64,000 nt of DNA from Desulfobaccales bacterium (GCA_037481655.1 JBBFLF010000013.1:1-64000); one strand, 5' to 3'; shown: positions 43,118 through 52,483, counted from the first letter of the stretch. Made by a program: numbers and translations. The notes: a model not told the origin generated them from the letters alone.

Positions 43118-44466
43118 GCGCCCCCCGGATCCTGGTGGTGGATGACGAGCAGATCGCCCGGGAAAACCTGGAGTATGTCCTGGCCAAGGAAGGCTATGAG
43201 GTGGTGGCGGTGGAGAGCGGCGAGCGGGCCCTGGAAGAGCTGGAGGGCGGCGAGTTCGACCTGGTTCTCACCGACCTGCGGCTCCACCGGGTGGACGGCA
43301 TGCAGGTGTTGAAGCGCACCAAGGAGCTCTCCCCGGATACCGAAGTGATCGTCATTACCGGCTACGCCACCGTGGCCAGCGCCGTGGCGGCCATGCAGCA
43401 GGGCGCCTACCACTATCTGGCCAAGCCCTATCAGAACGAGGAGGTGCGACTGCTGGTGCGCCAGGCTCTGGAAAAGCGGGGCCTGCGCCTGGAGGTGCGG
43501 GAACTGAAACGCCAGGTGGCGGCCCACGGCGCCATCCCCTCCCTCATCGGCAATCATCCCAAGATGGTTGCCTTAAAGGAGACTATCGCCCAGATCGCCC
43601 CCACCGACTGCAATGTCCTCATTTTGGGGGAGACCGGCACCGGCAAGGAGCTGGTGGCCCGGGCCCTCCACGCCTTGAGCCCCCGGGCCGGCAAGCGCTT
43701 CCTGGCGGTCAACTGCGGCGCCTTCAGCGAGGAGCTGCTGGCCAGCGAGCTCTTCGGCCATGAGAAGGGGGCCTTCACCGGCGCCCACAGCGTCAAAAAG
43801 GGGCTGCTGGAAGTGGCCAGCGGCGGCACCTTCTTCCTGGATGAGGTGGGCGATATGCCCCTGGCCATGCAGGTGAAGCTCCTCAGGGTCATCCAGGAAA
43901 AGGTCCTGCTGAGGGTGGGCGGGGTGGAGGAGATTCCGGTAGATGTCCGTCTGGTGGCCGCCAGCAACAAGGACCTGCGCCAGGAGGTGGCCCAGGGCCG
44001 CTTCCGCCAGGACCTCTACTACCGCCTCAATGTGGTCACCCTGATGGTGCCGCCCCTGGCTGAGCGCCGGGATGACATCCCTCTCTTGTGCCAGCATTTT
44101 CTGGCGCAGGTGGCGGCCCGCCAAGGCAAACGCATCGAGAGCATCGCCCCGGAGGTCATGGAGGTTCTCCTCCACTATGAATTTCCGGGAAACGTCCGGG
44201 AGCTGGAGAACATCATCGAGCGGGCGGTGACCCTGGCCACCGGGCCGGTCATCGAACTGGCCCATCTGCCGCCGGACCTGCAGCAGCGCAGCCTGCAGAT
44301 GACCCGCCACCAGCGCCGGGAATTCCTGACCCTGGAGGAAAACGAGAAGGAGTATATCGCCTGGATCCTGAAGCAGGTCCAGGGGAACCGCACCCGGGCG
44401 GCGGAGATCCTGGGGATTGACCGGGTCTCCCTGTGGCGCAAACTCAAGCGCTACGGCTTGGCCTGA
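43114..44466 (+). CDS. NtrC-family sigma-54-dependent response regulator
   Basis: 450-aa activator. Receiver (1-120): VVDDEQIARENLEYVL, phospho-Asp in LVLTDLRLHRVDG, Thr in VITGYATV, Lys in LAKPYQ. AAA+ domain: Walker A LGETGTGKELVARA, sigma-54 contact loop EKGAFTGA, Walker B FFLDEVGDMP, arginine-finger region. The C-terminal Fis-type helix-turn-helix reads NRTRAAEILGIDRVSLWRKLKRYGLA. It could act at any sigma-54 promoter in this window (amt, hdr-met, perhaps hyd), but nothing in the sequence proves that. Its receiver is strikingly like that inside the adjacent Lon fusion. Confidence 0.95.
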   Translation: MSAPRILVVDDEQIARENLEYVLAKEGYEVVAVESGERALEELEGGEFDLVLTDLRLHRVDGMQVLKRTKELSPDTEVIVITGYATVASAVAAMQQGAYHYLAKPYQNEEVRLLVRQALEKRGLRLEVRELKRQVAAHGAIPSLIGNHPKMVALKETIAQIAPTDCNVLILGETGTGKELVARALHALSPRAGKRFLAVNCGAFSEELLASELFGHEKGAFTGAHSVKKGLLEVASGGTFFLDEVGDMPLAMQVKLLRVIQEKVLLRVGGVEEIPVDVRLVAASNKDLRQEVAQGRFRQDLYYRLNVVTLMVPPLAERRDDIPLLCQHFLAQVAARQGKRIESIAPEVMEVLLHYEFPGNVRELENIIERAVTLATGPVIELAHLPPDLQQRSLQMTRHQRREFLTLEENEKEYIAWILKQVQGNRTRAAEILGIDRVSLWRKLKRYGLA

Positions 44467-44526
44467 GGGGAACGCCGGCGGCTGCCCAGGTTCCACGGTT
44501 CCCACCCAAAAAGAGTCGCCCTTCCC

Positions 44527-46539
44527 CTAACGCAGCACCCGGTCCAGGACCTCCCTCAGGTTGTCGGCCAGGATGATCTCCAGACCCTCCCTGGCCTCTT
44601 CCTCCACCCGGGCCACCTCCGCCTCATTCTGTCGGGGCAGCACCACCACCTGGACCCCGGCCCGCTGGGCGGCCAGAAGTTTCTCCCGGACGCCGCTCAC
44701 CGGCAGCAGCTGGCCGTTCAAGGTGAGCTCGCCGGTGAGGGCCACCTCCCGGCGCACCGGCCGACCGGTCAGGAGGGAAATGAGGGCCACGGCAATGGTG
44801 GCTCCGGCACTGGGCCCCTCCTTGGGGATGGCGCCGGAGGGCAGGTGAATGTGGATGTCGCTGTCGGTGAAAAAGTCGGGATCCACCCCCAAGGCGGCGG
44901 CGTGGCTGCGCACGTAGCTTAAGGCGGTCTGGGCCGATTCCCTGAGGACCTCCCCCAAAGAGCCGGTGAGCAGAAGCTGCTTGTGGCCCTTCATACGCAC
45001 CGCCTCCACGAAGATGATCTCCCCGCCGAATTCGGTCCACACCAGCCCTGTAGCCACTCCCACCCGGTCCTCCCGGGCGGCGATCTCATGCTGGTAGAGG
45101 TGCGGGCCCAGGAGCTTCTCCACCACGGCCGCGTCCAGGTGCGTCACTGGCAGACGCTGCTGCTCCTGGAGGCACATGCGGGCCAGCTTGCGGGCCAGGG
45201 TGGCCAAAGCCCGGTTGAGCTGGCGTAAGCCCGCCTCCCGGGTGTAGTGCTGGATGATGGTGCTGACCGCCTCGGGGGTGAGCTCCAGCTCCTGCCCGGT
45301 CAGGCCGTGGGTGCGCAACTGCCGCGGCCATAAGTAACGGCGGGCGATCTCCTGCTTTTCCCGGCTGGTGTAGCCGGGGAAGGTGATGACCTCCAGCCGG
45401 TCCACCAGCGCCGCCGGCAGGTCGCTCACCGCATTGGCGGTGGCGATGAACATCACCCGGGAGAGGTCGAAGGGCACCTCCAGGTAATGATCCACGAAAT
45501 GCCGGTTCTGCTCCGGATCCAGCACCTCCAGGAGCACCGCCGCCGGATCCCCCCGGAAATCCTGGCCGATCTTGTCGATCTCATCCAGCATGAAGACCGG
45601 GTTGTTGACCCCCAGGCGCCTCAGTTCACTGATGATCCGGCCGGGGAGGGCGCCCACGTAGGTGCGGCGGTGGCCTCTGAGCTCCGCTTCATCCCGCATC
45701 CCGGCCAATGACAGGCGCACGAACTTGCGGCCCAGGGCGGTGGCGATGGCCTGGCCGATGGAGGTCTTGCCGGTGCCGGGCGGGCCGCCGAAACACAGCA
45801 CCGGCCCCTGGCTCACCTGAAAGAGGCGCCGGCGTTCGGCCAGCTCCCGGACGGTCTGGCGCAGCTCCTCCAGGTTGATGGGCTTGGGGAGATAGTGGGC
45901 TGCGCCCTTGCGCAGGGCGTCCACCGCGGTGCCCACGGTGGCATAGCCGGTGATCATCACCACCTCGGTGGCCGGGGCCTTGGCCTTGATGGCCTCCAGG
46001 AGCTGCAGGCCGTCCATGCGCTCCATCTTGAGGTCGGTGAGGACCACATCGAATTCCCGCCCTGTGAGCTTGTCCAGGGCCTCCAGGGCGCTGGCCGCAG
46101 TGTCCACCTGGTAGCCGTCCTTTTGAAGGATGTATTCCAGGTTGGTGCGGGCGATTTCCTCGTCATCCACCACCAGCACCCGGCTGGGCTGCAGGCTGCA
46201 GAGCATGCGGCCGGCCAGGTATTCCAGGATGCGCTCCTTGACCGGCATGAGACCGTAGTGCTGCTCATGGAGCACCGCCTCCACATGCCGCAGGTTCAGG
46301 TTGTCCGGGGTGCTGCGCTCCCAGGGCAGGGACAGAAGCAGGTCGAGATAACTGAGCCCGATGGCATACTCGGGCAGGGTGGGGTCGGTCTTTTCCAGCT
46401 TTTCCAGCTCCCGCAGGGCCACCTGGGCGGCGGCCTCCGGCAGCCGGGCCTGCTTCAGGGCCTGGCGCAGGCTGTCCAGTTCCGGTGCCGCCTTGGGGGC
46501 TTCCGGCGGGGGGGGACGGCGAAAAAACATGGGCACCAT
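44527..46539 (-). CDS. Lon-type protease with an inserted response-regulator receiver domain
   Basis: 670 aa. It lacks the N-terminal Lon substrate domain and begins in the helical region (about 20-112, ending [14 protein letters not shown]). A complete receiver domain (120-237) is then inserted: acidic pair D125/D126, phospho-Asp D169, T197, K219. The Lon AAA+ follows immediately ([16 protein letters not shown], Walker A about 252-259; [11 protein letters not shown]). The C-terminal Lon protease domain has the Ser577-Lys620 dyad (GPSAG and VREK) at the family spacing. The receiver lies exactly between the two halves that are continuous in ordinary Lon. It converges with the NtrC-like gene. 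Proteolysis may be switched by phosphorylation. Confidence 0.92.
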   Translation of the reverse strand: MVPMFFRRPPPPEAPKAAPELDSLRQALKQARLPEAAAQVALRELEKLEKTDPTLPEYAIGLSYLDLLLSLPWERSTPDNLNLRHVEAVLHEQHYGLMPVKERILEYLAGRMLCSLQPSRVLVVDDEEIARTNLEYILQKDGYQVDTAASALEALDKLTGREFDVVLTDLKMERMDGLQLLEAIKAKAPATEVVMITGYATVGTAVDALRKGAAHYLPKPINLEELRQTVRELAERRRLFQVSQGPVLCFGGPPGTGKTSIGQAIATALGRKFVRLSLAGMRDEAELRGHRRTYVGALPGRIISELRRLGVNNPVFMLDEIDKIGQDFRGDPAAVLLEVLDPEQNRHFVDHYLEVPFDLSRVMFIATANAVSDLPAALVDRLEVITFPGYTSREKQEIARRYLWPRQLRTHGLTGQELELTPEAVSTIIQHYTREAGLRQLNRALATLARKLARMCLQEQQRLPVTHLDAAVVEKLLGPHLYQHEIAAREDRVGVATGLVWTEFGGEIIFVEAVRMKGHKQLLLTGSLGEVLRESAQTALSYVRSHAAALGVDPDFFTDSDIHIHLPSGAIPKEGPSAGATIAVALISLLTGRPVRREVALTGELTLNGQLLPVSGVREKLLAAQRAGVQVVVLPRQNEAEVARVEEEAREGLEIILADNLREVLDRVLR

Positions 46540-47023
46540 TTCCTGAGGTGAGGCCCGGTAAGCTCAGGGGCCCCACCTATTATTCCTGGGTCCTTGGCAC
46601 GCTGCGGGAAATCGAGGCCAAGGCCCCGATTTTCCCCTCATGGATCGGGGGTGGCGGAGTGGAAGGGGAAGGGGCAGAGGGCCTGCCCTTCCCTGGTCCG
46701 CTCCCCCCAGGGCTAGGGGCAACAGCTTCATTATAGGAGGAAATCCTCCCGGAGACAACGGCCTTGGCTCTCCGGAGCGCTGGTGTTGCAGATTGCAGCA
46801 TAAAAGGGGATAAGCGAAACAATCATTAACTACCTATAATTACAAATAAATTAGTATATCATTGCAATATGCAACATACGCCAAGGCAGAAGGAACCGGC
46901 GAAATCAGTTTATCTCGTTGAATTAATTAAGAAAAATAAATTCCTGGCCCATGGCCCGGCCATTGCAAAGGCAGAAGGACAAAACCGGCGGGTGATGGCC
47001 TGCCGACCAGGAAGGGCAAAGAC
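46540..47023. other. Intergenic region, no gene assigned
   Basis: 484 nt between the divergent Lon fusion and the Usp-membrane gene. The left part is GC-rich with weak inverted repeats. The right part (about 46,800-46,950) is AT-rich and probably holds promoters. A 71-codon frame at 46869 overlaps the next gene, lacks a ribosome site and is not called. No RNA gene recognised. Confidence 0.5.
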
Positions 47024-47839
47024 ATGGACGGCAAAAAGTCAAAGGCAGGATGGGATCCCCGGGAGGCCGCCCAGGCCAGTCTGATGGCCAAGGGGCTGTC
47101 GGTGCCCCCGGAACTGGCCCCGGAAAACCGCAAGATCCTCCTGGTGGGGCAGGGGGCCCGGTTCAGCGACTCGGTGCTGGAATACGCCCTCAACCTGGCG
47201 GACCGTCTGGGCTATGACCTGGTGGCGGTGCAGGTGGGGCCGCTCCCTCCCACAGGGGGGTGGCTCTCGGGACTGAAGGCCTGGGGGCAACAGGCCTGGT
47301 TTCGCCTCCAGGCGCGCTGGGCCTGGCGGCCGGCCCGCCACAAGCTCCACGCCTCTGGCCTGAAGTGTGACCGGGCGGTCCGGTTCGCGCCCCTCAGCGA
47401 GGTGGTGACCGGCCTCAATCGGGAGAAGAAGCGCATCGAATTTGTCCTGAACGCCACGGAAGCCCGGGAAGACGAGATGCTTCGGGAGGTCTCGCTCCCG
47501 GTCTTTACCATTTCCACGGGAAAAGGAGAAAGGACCATGGCAGCGGAATCGAAGGTGGAGAAAGTGCTGGGACGGACCCTCGGCTGGGGGGCGGCCACGG
47601 TGGCCCTCTATGCCGCAGTTTTCCTGAACTCCGAGAGCATCATGAGTTATTTCACCCGGGGCGGCTGGTATGCGGCCTTGCCGGTGGCCACGGTCTTCGT
47701 GTTCTCCTATATCCACGGCTCCTTTTCCCATTACCTCTGGGAGGCCCTGGGCATCCGGGCTCCCCAGCAGGGGGTGCGGCCCCAGGCCCGGCCGGTCCGG
47801 CGTCAGCGCCCGCGGCCTCGCCTGCGTCTCAACGTCTAA
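47024..47839 (+). CDS. Usp-like protein with C-terminal membrane segments
   Basis: 271 aa. About 30-165 resembles a degenerate universal stress protein (ENRKILLVGQGARFSDSVLEYAL, YDLVAVQVGPLPP, LREVSLPVFTISTG), without the ATP-binding G-x2-G-x9-G. Two membrane helices follow, at about 190-206 and 214-230 (WGAATVALYAAVFLN; ALPVATVFVFSYIHGSF), then an Arg-rich cytoplasmic tail. It is followed 27 nt later by a TauE/SafE exporter and then a PEP-synthase-like gene. It may be a regulatory partner of the exporter. Confidence 0.7.
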   Translation: MDGKKSKAGWDPREAAQASLMAKGLSVPPELAPENRKILLVGQGARFSDSVLEYALNLADRLGYDLVAVQVGPLPPTGGWLSGLKAWGQQAWFRLQARWAWRPARHKLHASGLKCDRAVRFAPLSEVVTGLNREKKRIEFVLNATEAREDEMLREVSLPVFTISTGKGERTMAAESKVEKVLGRTLGWGAATVALYAAVFLNSESIMSYFTRGGWYAALPVATVFVFSYIHGSFSHYLWEALGIRAPQQGVRPQARPVRRQRPRPRLRLNV

Positions 47840-47866
47840 GGCTCCGGCTCCAAGGAGGGTGATCCC

Positions 47867-48934
47867 ATGCATGAAATGGCAGGCAATATTCAGTTTATCG
47901 ACCTGAACAGCACCGCCATCCTGTTTCTCTTCATCGTCGGCTTCATCGGCGGGCTGGTGAGCGGTTTCATCGGCTCCGGCGGCGCCTTCGTCCTCACCCC
48001 CGGGATGATGAGCCTGGGGGTGCCCGCGGCGGTGGCCGTGGCCAGCAACATGTGCCACAAGTTCCCCAAGGCCCTGGTGGGGGCCATCAAACGCTACAAG
48101 TATGGCCAGGTGGACCTGAAACTCGGCCTCACTATGGCCGCCTCCGCCGCCGTGGGAGTGCAGGTGGGCATCAAAATCCAGGAGTGGATCCTGAAGACCT
48201 GGGGCCAGGCGGGGTCCAACCTCTACGTCAGCCTCTCCTTTGTGGCGGTCCTGGTCCTGGTGGGTGGCTATGTCTTCTATGACGCCTATAAAATCGCCCG
48301 CCAAGGCGGCGGCGAGCAGGTCTCCTCCCTGGCCCGGCGGCTGATGCAGATCCACCTGCCGCCCATGATCACCTTTAAGACGGCCAACACCCGCATCTCC
48401 CTGTGGTTCACCCTGCCCATCGGCTTCGCCACCGGCCTTCTGGCCGCCACCATTGCCGTGGGCGGCTTCATCGGGGTGCCGGGCATGATTTATGTCCTGG
48501 GGGCCCCCGGCCTGGTGGCTTCGGCCACCGAACTGGTCATCGCCTTTGTCATGGGCTTCGGCGGCACCCTGAAGTGGGCCCTGAGCGGCATGGTGGATAT
48601 CCGCCTCACCCTCATCATCCTGGCCGGGTCGCTTTTGGGGGTGCAGCTGGGGGCCATCGGCACCACCTATGTCAAGGAGCACATGATCAAGGTGGTCATG
48701 GGCACCATCATGCTCATCGTGGCGGTGAGCCGGGCTTTGGCGGTGCCCCGCTACCTCACGGACCTGGGCCTCATGGCGGTGAGCCCCGGGATGCTGAGCC
48801 TCCTGGACAAGGCGAGCTTTCTTTCCATGTGTCTGGCCTTGCTGGTGGGCGCCGTCATCATCCTCGGGGCCATGTGGCGGGCGGAAGTCTCCGTGGCTGC
48901 CCACCCTGAGCCCACCGAAGAATCCTGGGGATAA
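47867..48934 (+). CDS. TauE/SafE (TSUP) family anion exporter
   Basis: 355-aa membrane protein with about nine helices in the two-repeat TSUP layout. The first repeat has FIVGFIGGLVSGFIGSGGAF, then GVPAAVAVASNMCHKFPKAL; the second has GFATGLLAATIAVGGFIGVPG, then GAPGLVASATELVIAFVMG. The family moves sulfite, sulfonates or sulfoacetate; in sulfate-reducing relatives it is often paired with Usp-like genes. The substrate is not fixed by sequence. Ribosome site AAGGAGG. Central gene of the 47.0-51.5 kb trio. Confidence 0.9.
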   Translation: MHEMAGNIQFIDLNSTAILFLFIVGFIGGLVSGFIGSGGAFVLTPGMMSLGVPAAVAVASNMCHKFPKALVGAIKRYKYGQVDLKLGLTMAASAAVGVQVGIKIQEWILKTWGQAGSNLYVSLSFVAVLVLVGGYVFYDAYKIARQGGGEQVSSLARRLMQIHLPPMITFKTANTRISLWFTLPIGFATGLLAATIAVGGFIGVPGMIYVLGAPGLVASATELVIAFVMGFGGTLKWALSGMVDIRLTLIILAGSLLGVQLGAIGTTYVKEHMIKVVMGTIMLIVAVSRALAVPRYLTDLGLMAVSPGMLSLLDKASFLSMCLALLVGAVIILGAMWRAEVSVAAHPEPTEESWG

Positions 48935-48963
48935 AGCCACCCGGGCGCGGCGGAGGTGAGGTC

Positions 48964-51489
48964 ATGTTCAGCTTCCTGAGGACGGTCTCAGCCCCAAAGG
49001 GTGCTCCCCAGGAACTCCTGCGGGAGAGATATGCCCACTTCCGTCGCCTGCTGAAGTGCAATAATCGGCTCCTGGCGCTGATGGCGGACCTGGAGGAGAG
49101 AGGCGCCTCAGGCCCCCTGCCGGAGGAGGATGATCTCTACCGGCGCCTGGAGGAACTGGGGGAGGAGACGGCGGAGATGATCACCGCCCTCCAGCGCCTC
49201 AGCGGGGACCGCTACCCCCAGCTGTCCCTGGCCTTTCAATCCCTGTGGCAGCGGCTGCAACGCACCCTGGAGGGCGCGCCGGAGATCCCGGATACCCCCT
49301 ACCTCCTCCCCTTGCATGCCCTCAGCCGGGAGCAGAGCCTGGCGGTGGGCCAGAAGATGGCCCGGCTGGGGGAGATCCGCCACCGGCTGGGACTGCCGGT
49401 GCCCCGGGGCTTTGCCGTCACCACCGCGGCTTACCAGGCCTTCATGCGCTTCCAGGGTCTGGATAAGACCATTGCCGCCCGGCTGGCGGCCGTTCCTCCG
49501 GAGGATACCGGGCGCCTTACCCGGGTCTGTGAGGAGATTCAGCAGCTCATTCTGGACACGCCCCTGCCGCCGGACCTGGAGGGCATCCTCCACCTGGCCG
49601 CCCAGGCGCTGCCCGCAGAGCACCTGGCGGTGCGCTCCAGCGCCGTGGGCGAGGACGGGGAGCACTCCTTCGCCGGCCAGTTCACCACCCTCCTCAATGT
49701 GCCGGTGGCGGAGCTGCCGCTGGCCTACAAGCGGGTCATCGCCGGCAAGTTCAACCCGGCCGCAGTGGTGTATTGGCGGCGCCAGGGGTATGAGGTGGGC
49801 GGCCTCCCCATGGCGGTGGGGGTGCTGAGCATGGTGGCGGCCCGGGCCAGCGGCGTGATGTTCACCGTGGACCCCCGCCGGCCTGAGGAGGGGACCCTCA
49901 TCATCAATGCGGTCTGGGGTCTGGGGAAATACGCCGTGGACGGGGTGATCACCCCGGACCTGTACTGCCTGGAGCGGGAGACCGGGCGCCTGAGTCGGCA
50001 GGAGATCGCCTTCAAACCCGTGGCCTTGCGCCTGGGGCCGGAGGGCGGCTGCGTCGAGGAGGCCCTTCACCCCGAGCTGGCCGCCGCCCCGTGCCTGTCG
50101 CCGGCGGAGCTGGCCAGGTTGCGGGACCTCGCCCTGGCGCTGGAGCGCCATTTCGGCGGCCCCCAGGATGTGGAATGGGCCCTGGATGAGTCAGGCCATC
50201 TGGTGATCCTGCAATCCCGCCCCCTGCGCCTGGAGAGGGAGAGGGAAAGCCCGGTGACGGGCCCGGCCCCCGACCTCGAGCCCCTCCTTTCAGGCGGGGT
50301 GTGTGCCGTCGGGGGTGCCGGCGCCGGGCCGGTGTATCTCTATCCGCCCCAGGGCGACCCGCAGGCGGTACCTATGGGCGCAGTGCTGGTGGCCGCCCAG
50401 CCCTCCCTACGCCTGGCCCTGGTGCTGGACCGGCTGGCCGCCCTCGTTTTGGAAGTGGGCAGCCCCACGGATCACCTCACCATCCTGGCCCGGGAATACC
50501 AGGTGCCCACCCTGGTGGGACTGAAAGGGGCCGCCCGCCGATTGACCCCGGGGGAGTGGGTCACCGTGGATGCCGACCGCACCCGGATTTATCCCGGCAG
50601 GCACCCGGTGGTAGCGGAAAGACCGCGCCGGGATGGGGCCGAAGGCCGGGAGCGCTCCCGGAGACTGAGATACCGCCAGGTGCTGCGGCAGGTGGTGCCG
50701 TTGCACCTCCTTGACCCGCACAGTCCGGAATTCCGGCCGGAAAACTGCCGCTCTGTCCATGACCTCACCCGCTTCTGCCATGAGAAGGCCATGGAGGCCA
50801 TGTTCACCCTGGAGGTGGGGAACCTTGGCCAGATGGGCGGCGTGCGGCGCCTGCAAGCCGATCTCCCCTTCACTCTTCTCGTCTTGGATTTAGAGGGCGG
50901 CACCACCGGTTCCGACCCCCAGGCGCTCAGGGAGGAAGAGATCACCCACCTGCCTTTGCGGGCCCTGCTCCAGGGCTTCCGCCACCCGGGGCTTGCCGGC
51001 CTGAGCCGGGCCGCTCCCGATCTCAGCGGCTTTTTGTCCATCGTCGCCAACACCGTCTATGACCCCGCCAAAGCCGAAGGCGAACTGGGGGACGCCAGCT
51101 TCGCCCTGATCGCGGAGCACTACCTGCATTTCAGCTCCCGCCTGGGCTACCACTTCGCCCTGGTGGACGCCTACCTCGGGCCGGAAAGCAACGATAACTA
51201 CCTGGCGGTGCAGTTCCAGGGGGGGGCCGCCTCGGGCGACCGCCGGGCGCGCCGCCTGCGTCTGCTCACGGCCATCCTTACCGACCTGGGTTTTGAGGTG
51301 GAACTCAACGGCGAGCTTCTCCAGGCCCGCCTGGTCAAGCCCCCTCAGGAGGAGGGCGCCGCCATCCTGAAGCAGGTGGCCTGTCTCCTGGCCTTTTGCC
51401 GCCAACTGGACGTGGCCCTCACTTCCGAGACCGCCCTTGAGCATTACCTCGACGCCTTCCGCCGGCAGGAATTCCCCCTGGCTCTCTAA
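48964..51489 (+). CDS. PEP-synthase-like protein with non-canonical C-terminus
   Basis: 841 aa. After a helical N-terminus (1-105), about 120-420 is the ATP-grasp-like PPDK_N domain: GLPVPRGFAVTTAAYQAFM, VRSSAVGEDGEHSFAGQFTT, ARASGVMFTVDPRRPEEGT, QDVEWALDESGHLVILQSRP. About 445-540 is the swivelling phosphohistidine domain, with its His in VGSPTDHLTILAREYQVP in place of the usual G-G-x-x-SHAAI. The PEP/pyruvate TIM barrel with its catalytic Cys is not recognisable; instead about 560-841 is a different alpha/beta region. So PEP synthesis is uncertain. It may phosphorylate another substrate or act as a regulator with the TauE exporter. Confidence 0.8.
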   Translation: MFSFLRTVSAPKGAPQELLRERYAHFRRLLKCNNRLLALMADLEERGASGPLPEEDDLYRRLEELGEETAEMITALQRLSGDRYPQLSLAFQSLWQRLQRTLEGAPEIPDTPYLLPLHALSREQSLAVGQKMARLGEIRHRLGLPVPRGFAVTTAAYQAFMRFQGLDKTIAARLAAVPPEDTGRLTRVCEEIQQLILDTPLPPDLEGILHLAAQALPAEHLAVRSSAVGEDGEHSFAGQFTTLLNVPVAELPLAYKRVIAGKFNPAAVVYWRRQGYEVGGLPMAVGVLSMVAARASGVMFTVDPRRPEEGTLIINAVWGLGKYAVDGVITPDLYCLERETGRLSRQEIAFKPVALRLGPEGGCVEEALHPELAAAPCLSPAELARLRDLALALERHFGGPQDVEWALDESGHLVILQSRPLRLERERESPVTGPAPDLEPLLSGGVCAVGGAGAGPVYLYPPQGDPQAVPMGAVLVAAQPSLRLALVLDRLAALVLEVGSPTDHLTILAREYQVPTLVGLKGAARRLTPGEWVTVDADRTRIYPGRHPVVAERPRRDGAEGRERSRRLRYRQVLRQVVPLHLLDPHSPEFRPENCRSVHDLTRFCHEKAMEAMFTLEVGNLGQMGGVRRLQADLPFTLLVLDLEGGTTGSDPQALREEEITHLPLRALLQGFRHPGLAGLSRAAPDLSGFLSIVANTVYDPAKAEGELGDASFALIAEHYLHFSSRLGYHFALVDAYLGPESNDNYLAVQFQGGAASGDRRARRLRLLTAILTDLGFEVELNGELLQARLVKPPQEEGAAILKQVACLLAFCRQLDVALTSETALEHYLDAFRRQEFPLAL

Positions 51490-51606
51490 TTTGAGGGCCG
51501 TCCGCCGGTTTGGCTCCGGCTCTCCCAGGTCCGGTCCCGTTAATTGCCCTCACGTTAACTTTCCCCTCAGGCTTGTTCCTCTCCCGGGGTTGCCGGATGA
51601 CCAGGT

Positions 51607-51632
51607 GTCCGGCTCTTCCCTGTGAGCCGGAC
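51607..51632 (+). terminator. Stem-loop in the gap before hdrC
   Basis: Nine-bp stem GTCCGGCTC/GAGCCGGAC with an 8-nt loop, 118 nt after the PEP-synthase-like stop. No U-run; possible transcript boundary for the upstream trio. Confidence 0.45.
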
Positions 51633-51673
51633 GCGGGATACCCCTTTCGGCTGCATTGTGGTTTTTTCCGACA

Positions 51674-51792
51674 AAATAATTTCAAATAAATCCAATAAGT
51701 TAAGGGGATTGGGCCAAATCTGTCGCCTTATCCGACACTTTCTGGAGCCCCAAGGAGAAGAATTATAAAAAATTATAAATAATTTCAAATAA
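51674..51792. repeat. Direct 16-mer repeat upstream of the hdr-met promoter (possible enhancer)
   Basis: The 16-mer AAATAATTTCAAATAA occurs twice without change, at 51674-51689 and 51777-51792, 103 nt apart. TCCGACA is likewise repeated, at about 51667 and 51731. Both lie upstream of the sigma-54 box at 51811 in an AT-rich stretch, as expected for activator or IHF sites. Confidence 0.55.
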
Positions 51793-51810
51793 TTATATTT
51801 CTGAAGCGGT

Positions 51811-51825
51811 TGGCACAAGCCTTGC
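51811..51825 (+). promoter_or_regulatory. Sigma-54 promoter of the hdr-mvhD-met operon
   Basis: TGGCAC (51811-51816), 5-nt spacer, TTGC (51822-51825), a near-perfect -24/-12 element. Transcription would begin near 51837, about 55 nt before the hdrC ATG. Confidence 0.85.
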
Positions 51826-51891
51826 CTACATAAAGGGCAGCCCCGGCCGGCCAGCCCATGGCCGAGGCCACACTCCGTGTCGGGAGTCCGG

Positions 51892-52476
51892 ATGATGGAA
51901 AGCCTGACCGCTGAGGGGCTGGTCCCCTCCACCGCCCTGCCGGCGCGCCTGGCGGCGCACTTCAGTGTCCCTCCCTCCGTCTGCTATCAGTGCAAAAAAT
52001 GCTCCGCCGGCTGTCCTCTGACCTTTGCCATGGATCTTCTGCCGGATACGGTCATCCGGCTGGCCTTGCTGGGCCAGGAGGAGAGCCTCTTGTCCTGTCG
52101 CACCATCTGGGTGTGCGCCTCCTGCGTCACCTGCACCACCCGTTGCCCCAACGGCATTGACATTGCCGGGGTGATGGACTGGCTGAAAGAAGAGGCGCTA
52201 CGTCGGGGGGTGGCGGTGCCGCAGCCCGAGGTGGCCACCTTCCACCGCTACTTCCTGGAGAGCATCCGCAAGGGCGGCGGCCGCCTCTCGGAGACCGCCC
52301 TGATGCAGCGTTACACCCTGTTTCAGCTCCGGCGGCGCCCCGACTTGAAGGAGCTGGTGCGCCAGCTCAAGCTGGGCTGGGAGCTCTTCCGTCGCCGGCG
52401 CCTGCGCCTCTTGGGCCCCCCGGCCCTCAAGGGGCGGGCGGACATCCGGGCCATCTTTCAGAAAGCGGGGGCATAA
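51892..52476 (+). CDS. hdrC: Heterodisulfide reductase-like subunit C
   Basis: 194 aa from ATG 51892 (GGGAG five nt upstream); GTG 51877 is an alternative. Two [4Fe-4S] motifs: CYQCKKCSAGCPL and CASCVTCTTRCPN, the second followed by GIDIAGVMDWLK. The rest is helical. HdrC passes electrons between HdrA and HdrB. No membrane segment, so this is the soluble type. First gene of hdrC-hdrB-hdrA-mvhD-metV-metF, the order seen in acetogen methylene-THF reductase complexes. Confidence 0.92.
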   Translation: MMESLTAEGLVPSTALPARLAAHFSVPPSVCYQCKKCSAGCPLTFAMDLLPDTVIRLALLGQEESLLSCRTIWVCASCVTCTTRCPNGIDIAGVMDWLKEEALRRGVAVPQPEVATFHRYFLESIRKGGGRLSETALMQRYTLFQLRRRPDLKELVRQLKLGWELFRRRRLRLLGPPALKGRADIRAIFQKAGA

Positions 52477-52483
52477 ACGAGCC

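Noticed and set aside
46680-46720. Further copy of the GC-rich hairpin repeat
   Set aside because: Purine-rich and GC-rich, but lacks the family core arms; the resemblance is compositional.
46869-47084. 71-codon plus-strand frame before the Usp-membrane gene
   Set aside because: No ribosome site, overlaps the next gene's start, and composition changes abruptly along it.
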